A stretch of DNA of 64,000 nucleotides, taken from positions 193,558 to 257,557 of the forward strand of contig JAJVDF010001216.1 of assembly GCA_022410635.1 (NCBI GenBank), in the 5' to 3' direction. Position 1 is the first letter of the stretch. Each line of letters begins with the position of its first letter. This stretch comes from Tretioscincus oriximinensis (taxonomy: Eukaryota > Chordata > Lepidosauria > Squamata > Gymnophthalmidae). A program made the translations under genes and the position numbers. Below are positions 33,481 through 44,289 of the stretch, piece after piece. Below the pieces are notes generated by a model. It was not told the DNA's origin and ran no database searches. It saw only the letters and a program-made list of their open reading frames with translations.

Positions 33481-34056
33481 AGGAAAATGCCGGCTAGAGG
33501 AGGGAGGGGGTAGGTAAGGGATTAATTTTTGGAAAAAAAACTGATACATGGAATTTTGAAATGGATTGTACTATATTGGAAATTAAATACAATGTTTTAA
33601 AGCAAGAAGAGGAAGAAGAGGAAGAAGAGACAAGGTGTGCTGCTGAGCAGATGCAATATTGCTACTCTAAATGAGGCAACAGGGGTCTCTTTGGTATGAT
33701 TCACAGACTTCTGCTCTCTGCTAGATCCACTAGAGCAATCAGCAGAGGGAGTGTAAAGTGAATGCAAAGATAATGCAAAGTTAATTTTGATGTGTTGATT
33801 GAATGTTCTCTTGTTGCTACACCCACAATCACATGAATCTGGCCTACAACCATATATGTGCCTCTGCTTAATCTGGATTAAGTATTGTTAACATGGATGT
33901 CAATACATTTAATGTTGTCTATCACTAATCCAGTTTAGAGAGTCTTAGCAGAAATCTGATCTGTTTTAGCACTAGTCCTATGCAGGCAATATAGAACTAG
34001 TGAGCACCAATCCCAAACATACAATGAAGAACTAGTTGTTGTGAGTGCCTTGAATT
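33481..34056. other. Unassigned; short GAA/GAG run at 33603-33630
   Basis: Nothing else recognised before the hAT element. Confidence 0.4.
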
Positions 34057-34590
34057 TAGGGCTGCCATATTTTGGCAGCCCAAAACCGGGATGGGGGTGG
34101 GGGTGCGTGCGCACGCATGCACATACGGATGCTTGTGCGTCTGTGTGTGTGCGCGCCCGTATGTGTGCATAGCTGTTCCAATGCTGGAGGTGGGGTTTTG
34201 CGGGCCTGCTAGCGGGCCAACTCACCTCCAGGGGAGGAAAAATGCCTGGGTTTGTGACAGGAGAACAGAGCTGTTCTCCTGTCACAAACCCAGGTGTTTC
34301 TCCTTTGCTGAAGGCGAGTTGGCACACTTTGAAAACAGGCGCGCGAAACCAGCATTGGATCAGCTACGGCACGCTCCGAGGTTCCTTCCAGGACCCCGGA
34401 AAGCGTTGCTCGGGCTGCAGCCATCAGCTCTGACGGCTCCTTTTCCTTTAAAATCCTGCATTTTTACATTCCCTGATGCAGCATCAGGGAATGTAAAAAG
34501 CTGGGATTTTGTCTGNAAACTCGGAGGGGACAATATTTTAGTTCCCCAAACCGGGACTGTCCTGCTTTCCCAGGACGTATGGCAACCCTA
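34057..34590. mobile_element. Non-autonomous hAT-type transposon built of palindromes
   Basis: Ends are TAGGGCTGCCATA at the left and TATGGCAACCCTA at the right, with 8-bp flanking duplications CTTGAATT / CTTGAACT (one mismatch). The subterminal blocks AAAACCGGGA and CAAACCGGGACTG also match as inverted repeats. The interior contains a 24-bp perfect palindrome arm pair around 34252-34301 (CCTGGGTTTGTGACAGGAGA...), extending imperfectly to 34214-34325, and another at 34466-34503 (TTTTTACATTCCCTGATGC). GC content is high (GCGCGC, TGCGTGCGCACGC). The open frames crossing it (34091-34630) have no transposase motif. Confidence 0.8.
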
Positions 34591-34865
34591 CTTGAACTGT
34601 ATTAGTAAGTTTATGTATAAAGGGCTATAGAAAGGGCATACTTTCTCCACCTCTGAATATATTTTTTTTTGAAGGTGCAGAAAAGGGCAGGTCTTTTATT
34701 AATGATTAGTCCATTGACCATATCATAAATATTATAAATACGAAACACTGGGTAAAACAGTAAAACTCACCTATCCATAAAGCAATCAATTAAAACAATT
34801 ACAATAAATAAATAAATCTACATTTAAAATTATTTAAAACAATAAAGAACAATTAAAAGTTAATT
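34591..34865. other. Unassigned, AT-rich
   Basis: Nothing recognised; AAATAAATAAAT near 34806. Confidence 0.4.
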
Positions 34866-34942
34866 TCAGAGAAATAGCTGTGTTAGTCTAGCAGAAAGTC
34901 CAGCAAAGGAGCTAGCAGCACTTTGAGACTAAATTAAAAGTT
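34866..34942 (-). mobile_element. Penelope 3' tail fragment
   Basis: AGAGAAATAGCTGTGTTAGT, then GTCCAGCAAAGGAGCTAGCA and GCACTTTGAGACTAA is the reverse complement of the tail at 11815-11855, plus the adjoining part of the Penelope terminal repeat. Confidence 0.8.
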
Positions 34943-35147
34943 AAGTTAAAATAGTAAGTAAATTTACATTCCTCCAGTTATAAGTGCAGTTCTAATTCTG
35001 ATAGCCTTAGCTATAAATGCTGCTATCCTCATTGTAGTTTGTCGGTGCCTTTTAATAATAGATGTATTTTATCTTGGTTACTCGTTCTATTACCCTTTTC
35101 CAAGCATGGAGCCAATAACTGCTCTCTGATAGTTTTAATATATACTT
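34943..35147. other. Unassigned sequence
   Basis: Nothing recognised. Confidence 0.4.
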
Positions 35148-35275
35148 AGGGCCTTCTTGGTTGGTGCCCCCAGTCTATGGGATAGTCTCCCCCGCAAGGT
35201 GCATTTTGTCATCGTCACTGTATTTTTTTAGAAGATCTCTGAAGATGCACCTCTTTTACCTGGTCTTTGGCTGCT
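35148..35275 (+). mobile_element. L2-like LINE, ORF2 C-terminal relic
   Basis: Encodes AFLVGAPSLWDSLPRKV and RRSLKMHLFYLVF, matching the A.S.A.P.LWNSLP...FK..LKTHLF block that ends ORF2 of L2-clade elements. The poly-T at 35223 breaks the frame between the two blocks. Confidence 0.75.
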
Positions 35276-36321
35276 GCAAACGAGAATCAGAAGATCAAAC
35301 ACTAGAGAGCCTTGCTTGATTAAAGCTTCCATATTTCACAAGAACATATAAAAACACCTTATCCTATAGATCTTAACTGATGCTTCTGAAGTTAAATTTT
35401 ACTTTTCTCTGCATCAGCTCTTGTCTTTACTAACAGTTCATGACTGGAATATACTGAATTGCAAAACTTAAATTCAGGAACTGGCATTTAAAATAGAAAT
35501 TGTGTTATGTATACAGAAAATACAATACACGTTGATACCAATTCTCAAAGATTACTATGACTTAAATATTTAATTGGAACCCTCTCTGAGCCAGTTACTC
35601 TGACAAAAGAAACCTCAAAGCCCATGTCATGCTGCTAAATCTTCCATTGATCCAACTCACTTTGGAGTAGATCAAAGGAAGATTTGCTGTTGAGGTGTAG
35701 ACTTCAAACAAACCCCAAAACTAGCCTGCATCAACAGGGAGATTTCTGCCTGCACTCACCTGTATTCGCTGTTTCTTTATAGGGATCAAAAATGGAATTG
35801 TAAACATCCCTCTATTTCCTGTGCAAGAGACACCAAATTAGCAAAGAGAGTAGACAATCTAGTGATTTTTATTATTACTTTTAAAGACCTTCCTCAGCCT
35901 GTCACGGAAACACGTTTTCTTTTAAAAAATTCACATCAGAGCTCAAAGTTTTCCTTTACGTTCTGCCAGGCAATAGGAACGTAGTTGTAGCTGAAACCCT
36001 TAATTTACATGATAACTAAGGCTTCTTCCCCACTCCAAGTTTTAAATCGCCTTTTAAAAATAAATAAAAAAGGCGAGGCACACATTCACAGGTATGTCCC
36101 CATTTACCTTCAGTCTTCCTTGCGGTTCCCTCTCTGTCCTCGACTCTGTCCTGGGAATTCTTGTGACATCACGAGTCCCAGAAATCATTGCTGCACTTGC
36201 CTGACTACAAATATTAAGTGCATGCTGAGATTTGGAACATGTGGTCACAGAGGCGTCCAAAAAGGAAAGAGTAATCATAAGAGGAGGACTTCAAATATCT
36301 CCACATAGACTGTATGAACTG
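35276..36321. other. Unassigned sequence
   Basis: Nothing recognised; open frames at 36009-36308 on both strands lack motifs. Confidence 0.35.
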
Positions 36322-37110
36322 TTGTTCAACTCATAAAAGAGTGATAAAATCCTTAGCCATGCTAGCTGATTGTATGCTAGAGCAGATGGTTGTAGGACCA
36401 ACCAGGGGCAAGGGGATCATAAACAGAAGTCACAACATAACCTTCAACTTAAATGTGGATAGGAAGTTGTGAATGCATTCTAACAAAGAGACCTTAAACT
36501 TTCACAAAGGATTCCTCCCTCCCAAAATAGTAAAAATAAAATTACATAGTAAAATAGTACAAATAAAATAGTACAAATAAAATAGTACAAATAAAATTAA
36601 AAAAGGAAAGTGGGAAGAGCCTTCAAAATGTATGGGATCTATTAACAACTTCAATACATTTTGTCTCTATTGTGAAACCACATTTAGAATACTTTGTATA
36701 ATTCTGTAGAACTGGAGAAGGTACAAAAAGAATGATGAAGAGTCTGGAACACCTGCCTTATGAAATCAGGCTGCAACGTCTTGGTCTCTTCAGCCTTGAT
36801 CTATCCAACCTTGATCTGATTGAAGTGTATAAAATAATGCATAGGGTGGATAAAGTGAATACAGAAAAATGTTTTGAACTATGGAATCTACATCCAGAAG
36901 AAATGATATTAGATAGCAGCCTGGATAGCTTTAAGATAGGATTAGACAAATTCATTGAAACCAAATATATCAATAACTAGTAGGATGGGTGTCTTGATAC
37001 TGTTTCTGAGATGGAGCAAGAGGTAGCCTTCTTTTCATTGAGATGCCTGAATGCAATTGGTGAGCCACTATGTGAGATGGGCTGTGGCAATCCAACAGGG
37101 CTCTTCAGAT
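36322..37110 (+). mobile_element. CR1 LINE, rearranged and diverged
   Basis: The first part (36322-36500) is collinear with the endonuclease region of the 60.5-kb CR1: TGTTCAACTCATAAAAGAG, GAGCAGATGGTTGTAG, ACCAACCAGGGGCAAGGGGA, CAACTTAAATGTGGATAGGA, with internal deletions. It then jumps to the ORF2 end (SLEHLPYEIRLQRLGLFSLD, LIEVYKIMHRVDKVN, SSLDSFKIGLDKF, 36735-36960) and a degenerate 3' UTR (ATGGAGCAAGAGG, GATGGGCTGTGGC). The RT is gone. It is older than the other TATGTTCT-type copies. Confidence 0.85.
36530..36598. repeat. Short tandem repeat (AAAATAGTACAAAT)n
   Basis: About four units of a 14-bp word within the rearranged CR1, at the position of the AAAATRAAATAAAA-rich ORF2 linker. Confidence 0.85.
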
Positions 37111-38337
37111 TTAAATTTCTTCTTTCTTCCAATAAAGATTAAGGTGGTGAATATTATTTTACTCCCCTTCATTTAATCAGATGAGAGAGGATAAACTGAG
37201 AAGCATTCTCTGGCTCAGGTTTCTCTGTGAACTTCCATGACCGAGTCATGATTTCGAACAGCTATCTCAAAGGACATATTCTAACTCTCTGGTGACAGTA
37301 CTACACTGGTTTGGTATAATTTGATTTAAATGCGTGTGGCATTTTTAATCCCCTTTCTTTGCAGAATACTCCCCAAACTACAGAATTGTCTGCTACTAAA
37401 GTTCAGTGATTTCTTTTGATNTTTTGAAATAAAGATTGAAGTATCTTTAGCCTAAGGCTGGGATATAAAGTGTTACTTTTGGCATTCCCAAGAGATCTCT
37501 AGGCAGCCAATGGGGTTTTTCACATTGAAGGTCTCTTTTGAGATATGAAACAAATTGTATTGTTNTTTCAGTTTCAGACTTAATGCTTAAGAATGCGACT
37601 GAAGAGTTTTGCTCTCTTCTCAGGGAAATGACTGGATTTTGAGATTTTTGTGAGGTATTCCAAAAAACAAAAATACAGACGTATTCAAATTTTGCTACCT
37701 AACAGTTCAATTACAGTTTAAATGTGGGTAAAGATGAATGTAACATGCAGACTGTCCCATGTTCAACATTTTCAAAGAAAGCAGTGGTGAATCACTTACA
37801 CATCTGTGCCAGGAAAACCACATGGATCTGCTAATTTAGTCACCTTCACTGCGCTTGTTTTTTGGTCCCATGATACTGTAAACCAATTTCACAACACGTT
37901 CTGTGGTGTTTGCTTTTTCAAAGGAAGGGAGGGAGGAGAATGGATGCATTATTGAATGCAATTTCCCACAAGGTACGTATTTCAACCTGAAACAAGATTT
38001 ACTTAAATAGTTTGAGAANGCTACACTGTACAATCAATTAAGCATGCAGCAGGAATCAAGCAGGCTCCTATCCAAAGCATACTCCCACTTACCCTGGAGG
38101 TCCTCAAATAGTAAAATAGCACTAGAGTCTCGTACGGGCTAGATGTGTCTTACTGATTTTTTTTGCCAAAGATAACCAGCAGTGCACCTTTAAATATTTT
38201 CCTTCTCTACCTTCTTTCTCTCAACCTTCCCTCCCTCCCTTCTTTTTTTCTTCTTGGCATTGGCGGCATATTATGTAATCTTTATGGAGAGATAATATGG
38301 AAGGCTTATCACTTTGTCACACATTCTCTAATCTTAT
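37111..38337. other. Unassigned sequence
   Basis: Nothing recognised; three isolated Ns (37421, 37565, 38020). Confidence 0.35.
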
Positions 38338-38585
38338 TTATTTATTTATTTAAATTTATATCCCGCCCTATACCTGAAGGTCTCANGGCGGCCTGCCATA
38401 GGGTGGCGCACATAGCTTTTGTTGCTTTTTCCACAACAGACACATTGTGCAGTAGGTGGGGCTGAGAGAGTTCAAAGAACTGTGACTGTCCCAAGGTCAC
38501 CCAGCTGGCTTCATGGAGGAGTGGGGAATCGAACCGGGAGACAACCAGATAAGAGTCCCACACTCTAACCACTACACCAAACTAC
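38338..38585 (-). mobile_element. tRNA-derived SINE, near full length (main family, minus)
   Basis: Starts with the reversed tail (TTTATTTATTTA, TATATCCCGCCCTATACC, TGAAGGTCTCA), then TTCCACAACAGACACATTGT, CAAGGTCACCCAGCTGGCTT, the reversed B box GGAATCGAACC (38525-38535) and reversed head CTCTAACCACTACACCAAAC. All parts of the family are present, so it is one of the best copies in the window. Confidence 0.92.
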
Positions 38586-39076
38586 CTCTCAAATCTTGAA
38601 ATCTATAAAGCTGAAATCTAAGCCTGTTTCCTATACCTGCCTTAAAACATTTTAGTTAATATGTATTAGCTTGATCTAGATTAGCTGTAGCCATACATGT
38701 CTGCAAATCTTGGAAGTTGAATAATGCATAATGCCATGGAAACATGTGAAACATTGCTCCATATAAAGGGACGTCAGCCTGTAGAGTAGTGCCACTTACA
38801 CATCATTGCAATGGGCCGATGCTACAGTCAGTCACATACTTGGATTAATATCAACACTGTCTTCACATTCAGTTTCATATCTCTCTATAAAACAGAACTG
38901 CTGTTGTAAGCTCATACCTTTTTTGATTATGGCAATGTGAAGCCTCTTTGAAAGCACTCCAGATCGAAGTTTCTGCAACAATTTCAATTCCACTTGACCA
39001 CAGCTATGCTCTACACATTCATCTATGTATAAATGCACATGTAAATTTAACAGTGTTACTGGCACATGTAGTATAG
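38586..39076. repeat. Unassigned; dispersed-repeat segment at 38660-38710
   Basis: TTAGCTTGATCTAGATTAGC, TGTAGCCATACATGTCTG is the inverted counterpart of 15806-15850. The rest is unrecognised. Confidence 0.4.
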
Positions 39077-39470
39077 AGGGACCAGAGGATACTCCTTGAA
39101 ACTGATGTGCAGAAAAGTGAGACCAGACAAAGGAAAGTATTTTTTCACTCAGAGGGTCATCGGCCTGTGGAATTTACTTCATGAAGACATGGTGCTAGCT
39201 AACAGCTTGGATAGCTTCAAGACAGGACTAGACTGATTTATGGATACCAAGGGTATGAATGGGTACTAGAATGGATGTCTGAATGCTGCCTCCGGGATGG
39301 AGCAACAGACAGGACTCCTGAAATACCATTTGCAGGGAGTCATGAACAGGTGCATATTTTGCTTTCCTCTGTTCAGACTGCCCAGGTGCATCTGGTGGGC
39401 CTCTGTGTACACAGAATGCTGGACCAGATGGGCTCTGGCCCGATCTAGTATGGCTCTTTTTATGTTCTTA
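39077..39470 (+). mobile_element. CR1 3'-end fragment
   Basis: Last ~50 ORF2 codons with a frameshift (SLKLMCRKVRPDKGKYFF-like, RVIGLWNLLHED, SLDSFKTGLD) and the complete 3' UTR (CCTCCGGGATGGAGCAACAG to CTTTTTATGTTCTTATAT). 5'-truncated. Confidence 0.92.
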
Positions 39471-40020
39471 TATAAGTTCAATGCAAACAGGGTAGAACAG
39501 TGNGCTTCCTTAAACAGATTACTAAACCTGTGCAAACTGAATCTCATAGAAACATAATTGAATGTATAGGTCTGCTGTATATAGCTTTGGAAACTGATTA
39601 AAATTTACCAGTCTTTTATTCCTTTCCTATTCTCTTTCTTTCCTAGTCACTCTAGAGTAGTTCAGCATAGTTTATAGTAATCTCCTCAAGAGATCAATAT
39701 TTCCCTGACCCTACGGGTTGAGCTGACATTCTTTCCACCAACATTAGCAGATAACATAGGCAGCAACTGTGGCTAAGCAGGCCATAAATGATCCAATGTG
39801 TCCATTAAGACATATTGAATTTCTGTCCATACACATTTATAGATAAGTATGCTTTGTGAACAGGAAGATAATTCTACAATAAAATCTTGCGGGTTGCTAT
39901 AGGTTTCAACAATGAGATTAATTCATTTCCCGTGTTCAAGTACATATATCCTAAACTCACAGTTTATTACACGAATGAAATCATGTCATGTTACACCAAT
40001 AAAGACTACCATAACCTAAG
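39471..40020. other. Unassigned sequence
   Basis: Nothing recognised. Confidence 0.4.
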
Positions 40021-40090
40021 AAGAAGAGCTGGGTTTTTAGACCTCACTTTTCTCACCTGAAGGGACTCAAAGTGGCTTACAAAGTTATTT
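40021..40090 (-). mobile_element. SINE 3' fragment, second family
   Basis: AGAAGAGCTGGGTTTTTAGA, CCTCACTTTTCTCACC, GGGACTCAAAGTGGCTTACA is the reversed 3' body of a squamate tRNA-derived SINE, as at 8103. Confidence 0.7.
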
Positions 40091-40890
40091 TTTACCTGAA
40101 GGCTTACATTATTTCTTCCCCACCATGCTGTGGTGGTTCCTGTTTATCCAACCACAGTATGTTGCAATTTTTTACATTTCCTGCTTTTGAATTGCTGGGT
40201 TGGATAGAGCTGCAGGCCATCTCCTTAGTGATTGCACCATTCAAGCCTAAGCAACCAAAAGGGAGCAATCCAGTAAAAGTGACCATTTTAGAATACATTA
40301 ATTTCAATTAGATGAATCTCACCACACTCATAAGAATGTAAGAACTTAAGATGTTGTGAATATGCCTAGCACTTTTTATTTTTCCCCCACTTTTTAAAAA
40401 TTATTTTTGCTTGCTCTGCCTGCTCACCTGACCTATTTGTGTCTCCAGTTACTTGACCCCTCTGGGAAGAGGGGGGGCATATTAAAAAAAATGCTGCTCA
40501 GAAGAGTCATACACCCAAATACAGTCCTGAATCTATCTTATCAACCAAACATAGGGTTACATATCTACTTAATGGACAAATTAAGGTGCATGATGGGAAG
40601 TGCTATGATTGCTAATTCAAACGATGTCTCTTAATATCCATTTTTAATACACGGGTATCATTCAAAGCAAAGATATGATGCACCTGTACTGATAGCCCCA
40701 AACTAGACACAACAATATAGACATCTTTAATGTGAACATATTCACAAGTGATAGAATGTGGTGGTTTCCATAAGGCACCTGTTACCACCACATATGGAGA
40801 CCTCCACAAGGACAGTTTTCCTGGATCTCCTTGTAGGTATGTGGAGACTTGGATCCTTTCTGCACTGGGTCCTTATTNCACATTATATAT
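40091..40890. other. Unassigned sequence
   Basis: Nothing recognised before the palindromic MITE. Confidence 0.4.
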
Positions 40891-40966
40891 ACTGCTCAAA
40901 ACAATTAAGGGAACACTTTAACATACACTGTTATATTAAAGTGTTCCCTTAATTGTTTTGAGCAGT
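40891..40966. mobile_element. 76-bp palindromic MITE (family D, copy 2)
   Basis: Perfect 31-bp inverted repeats start ACTGCTCAAAACAATTAAGG and run to TTTAA (40891-40921 with 40936-40966), loop of 14 bases. Flanks are TATAT on the left and GTATAT on the right, consistent with TA targets. It is almost identical in its arms to copy 1 at 29891. Confidence 0.85.
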
Positions 40967-42009
40967 GTATATATTTCCAAACAGAGGTCTGCTATTTACA
41001 GCAAGTTGCAGGTGATCAGCACCAGCTTATGGATTCCAAGGCCCAGAGCTGAAAGAAGAGCATCCTAAATCTATTAGTGAGCAGACCTATGAGTATTTAA
41101 ACTTCTTGAAATACTATTTTCTAAAAAGCAACAAACATAGAATGGAATTTCAATGAAACACCAGCCAAGTCATATAAAGGCTCATTTGAGTTCTCTCTCT
41201 CTCTTTAAGGTTGGTATATTTGCTTGATCATGTAAATGCTGAAAGATCTTTTATGGCAAATCTCATGAATAGCTGCCCTCTATCAAGTGACCTTTGTTTT
41301 TATGGTGTTCTGTTAAGTACTACTAAAGATGTTTGTGAATAGCTGGACACATAAATATATACAGTACCAAAGGCTGACAGGAAGAGTAACAATGTCATCT
41401 AAATGCTAATCAGTGAATAAGCATAATCTGGCCACAATATTTTTCCAGGGTTTTCAACTATCATTTTATAGGAGCATATCCCGAAGTTCTGCTGTAACTT
41501 TGCTTTAGTCATGCAAGGCACTGTTTGCACAAGCCTCAATAAAGCATCCAACGTAGGGTTACGACACCTCCTTGGAATAGCTCCCAGATATTTGGGGTGT
41601 GGTAACATCTCCTGCAAATTCAGGATTGAGTCCCAAATTCCTGGAGAAGCCCATGATTTTTAAAAGCTGATTATTCAGGGTCTTATCTGTGGGTCTTCTC
41701 TTCTGTCTATGTTCCTGATGTATGTGGTGTGATAGAAGTAAAAGGGACTGCTGGTCTATGTTCACACATGCACATTTGTGTGTACCATCAACCTATCCCA
41801 GAAGATAAGGGAAATGGAGCCACAGAACACTTGCTTGTTCTGAAATTCTCCAATAATCTGTTTCATCGGTTTTCTGGGTATAATGCTCCTCATTCATACC
41901 TTTAAAGAATATTCTTAGTATTGGTGTTCGAATGCATCACCAAAGGATTTAGATGCATCTGAACTCCCTCTGGACCTGATTCCCAACAAATGAACAGATA
42001 ATATAAAAC
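40967..42009. other. Unassigned sequence
   Basis: Nothing recognised; a (CT)n run at about 41193-41206. Confidence 0.4.
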
Positions 42010-42705
42010 TCTTTTCCCCCCAAAAGCTAAAGGGGTGGCAAGATTTAGAAGCTCCCCCTCCAACCTAAGCCACGGACTAGCTGGAAAGTTTGAAGAGGTA
42101 CAACGCAGAATAAGAGCTTATGTAGACAAGCAGCAAGAAATGGTAAGAAGCCTAGAGGGTTTGTGGCTACCAAAATCCATTCAAACAATCGTGGCCAAAG
42201 AGGCTCACCAGACAAGAGACCCAGTGTCAGAAAAATAGGATCAGTTATTGAGGGGCCAAACCGCAATAGTGAGCAAAGTCATGAAAATTAATATAAAAAA
42301 CTAGAAGATTTAGAAAAAGAAGGGCTCAGGATATGAAAAAGCCTTAAAAGAACAACAACAAAACTTAGATGAACTCGAGGGTAAGATACACATTCTAGAA
42401 AAAAGAGAAAAGGCCAACAAAGAAATCATAGAACAACTTATTTCTAGACTGTCAGGATTTGAAGATAGGCTTTGTAGAGCTAACCTATGACTTCGAGGCA
42501 TTCCCACCTGAATGAAAGAAAACCTAAAAGAAAAATTAATAGACTGGATTAAGAACTAAGAAATTCAAGTTGAACTCAAAGATATTGAATGCACACATTG
42601 GATTTCAAGAGGCAACCTTCCCTCAAGGGATTAATCATTTTGGTTGAAACCGCCAAATAGAGTATGATAATTTTTTTGGCCTGTAACTTCCAGATTCTCT
42701 AAGTA
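42010..42705 (+). pseudogene. L1-like LINE, ORF1 first part
   Basis: L1 ORF1 is an RNA-binding coiled-coil protein that packages its own RNA. Here the frames give FEEVQRRIRAYVDKQQEMV, a heptad-rich run (LDELEGKIHILEKREKANKE, 42368-42430), then the hallmark joint LSGFEDRLCRANLxLRGIPT (42450-42508), which corresponds to the L1 pattern ...E.RSRRNNLRI.GIPE. LKEKLIDWIKN and ISRGNLPSRD follow. Stops at several points (for example after CRANL and IKN) show that it is dead. The copia fragment interrupts it; ORF1 resumes at about 43500. Confidence 0.75.
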
Positions 42706-42708
42706 CAT

Positions 42709-42852
42709 AAGAAGTGCCATCTGGTCAGAGAGCTGCAAATAGATGGTATTATTGAACTGCAATATTGCCCAACTGAAAGAATGGTTGCTGACATCTTGAC
42801 TAAACCTGTGAGCTGTGTGAGACACAAAAAACTTCGCAGGAAGATGAATCTG
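42709..42852 (+). mobile_element. Ty1/copia fragment: RNase H C-terminus
   Basis: One open frame encodes VRELQIDGIIELQYCPTERM then VADILTKPVSCVRHKKLRRK, the distinctive end of copia-type polyproteins (YCPTEEMVADILTKPL in typical members). No upstream gag, integrase or RT is present. It lies inside L1 ORF1 and points in the same direction. Confidence 0.85.
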
Positions 42853-43340
42853 TCTATTTATTTTTTGCAATCTTTTCTATTGTATAATTTTTACTTGTCT
42901 AGGAAAGATTGGGAGAGGGTGCTAGCATATTGGAATATCCCAGTCTTAGCTGGATTGCTAACCTGTATGTTAGTGATTGTTTATGCAAGGCAGGTGAGCT
43001 GTTAATTGGTGGATGGGCAGGGCCTCACCTGTTACCTTGAAAAAGAAGTGTTCCTGTTCCATACTATTGCAGCTTTTTGTCCTTTTGTCCTTTTTCCTTT
43101 TCTTTTATAGTTCTTTTGTACATTTGATATGTATTTAGTAAAGAACGCTTTGTTTTTTTTGACAACCATTGTTTTGTTTGTTTTAAACTCTGCTGCTCTA
43201 GCTAACCAATTCTATCAGGAAGCCACAGTTTAGTTCTTTTGCTCTCCATTTTATCAATCATCATAGAAGCATCCTCCATCTTATTCAATATCCTTGCAAT
43301 CCATTTACAATTCTCCTTAAACTCTAAATTGAACAGATGT
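42853..43340 (+). mobile_element. Probable copia 3' end/LTR, boundaries unresolved
   Basis: After the RNase H comes a purine run GATTGGGAGAGGG (about 42906-42918), which could be the polypurine tract, followed by TGCTAGCATATTGG, a plausible LTR start. The following 300 bases are T-rich with a promoter/terminator-like stretch but no second LTR for comparison. On the minus strand, 43200-43330 resembles an L1 ORF1 coiled-coil piece ending TKLWLPDRIG, so part may be inverted L1. Confidence 0.4.
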
Positions 43341-43499
43341 AGGATGTGGAAAGAGAGAATACATTATGCTTTGAAAAGAATGCTTTGAAATACAAAGCTT
43401 TGAAATACAATGAAAATAAGGTGGGATCCCTTTAAGACCTTTCAGGGGATACCTTAAAAAAAAGCATGGAACCAAGAATATACAACCAAATTGGAGCAA

Positions 43500-43731
43500 A
43501 AAANTTTTTACGTGGATTCACCCAACCACAATTTTAGTCTATAAGGAAGAGAGACAATTCAGAGCCTTGATTCCTAGAGAAGCTCAACAAATGTTAAGGA
43601 AACTGGGAATAGAAGCTGGAGAGGAAATGACCCAACAGGAACCACCAGACAACGAGATGCCACTTCAATGGGGGGAAAAAAGACTGGCATACAAGGAAGA
43701 AGCTGTGCTGGCAACTCCTGGAGAAAAATAA
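43500..43731 (+). pseudogene. L1-like LINE, ORF1 C-terminal domain
   Basis: The frame FTWIHPTTILVYKEERQFRA then LIPREAQQMLRKLGIEAG fits the C-terminal domain of L1 ORF1 proteins (FxW.xPxxLxx...F.s..eA..fL.kLgi). It is open to the stop at 43731. It belongs with 42010-42705. Confidence 0.7.
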
Positions 43732-44289
43732 GGGGAAAAGGGTAGCTGCGGATTGACATCACTTTTAGCAAACAAGCAAGTCAACAAGGATCAGACTCAC
43801 AAGCATACAAGGATGATGACACTGGATTATACGAGGGCAATGAAGATGGCAAAGTCGATGAGGATGAATCGGGACAAAGCACTAAAGACTTGGAGTGGGA
43901 AGAACTGATTCAAATGGCCATGGAAGTTATAAAAAAGAAGCTAAATTCTTCTAAGTCCAACAAGTTCTAATATGTTAAAGTGGTCATAAGGGCCATAGCT
44001 AATATTCTGAAATAAGAATAAGGTCTGCCAAAAAAGGAAGGTTGATAAAAATAAAGGTAAAGGGAGGGAGTGGGAAAGGAAGAAGTATCAGGAGAAGCAT
44101 TCCAAATGAGCTCTCGTTCAGGAGGGAACCAACAGGAAGTTGAGTCCTCTAGCTCCCCTTCTTTGGAGCCCCCCAGAGGTCAGGGAAGGGAACTAGAGGG
44201 GAGTTGGTGAAACAGGGTTAATTATAAAAGAACAATTGTGTTACACAAGCAAAAAGAAACAAGTTAGTTATTTTAGCAAAAAGGCGTAA

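Noticed and set aside
34091..34630. 179-residue open frame
   Set aside because: It crosses a non-autonomous hAT element made of palindromes and contains no transposase motif; the mirrored frame on the other strand is equally long.
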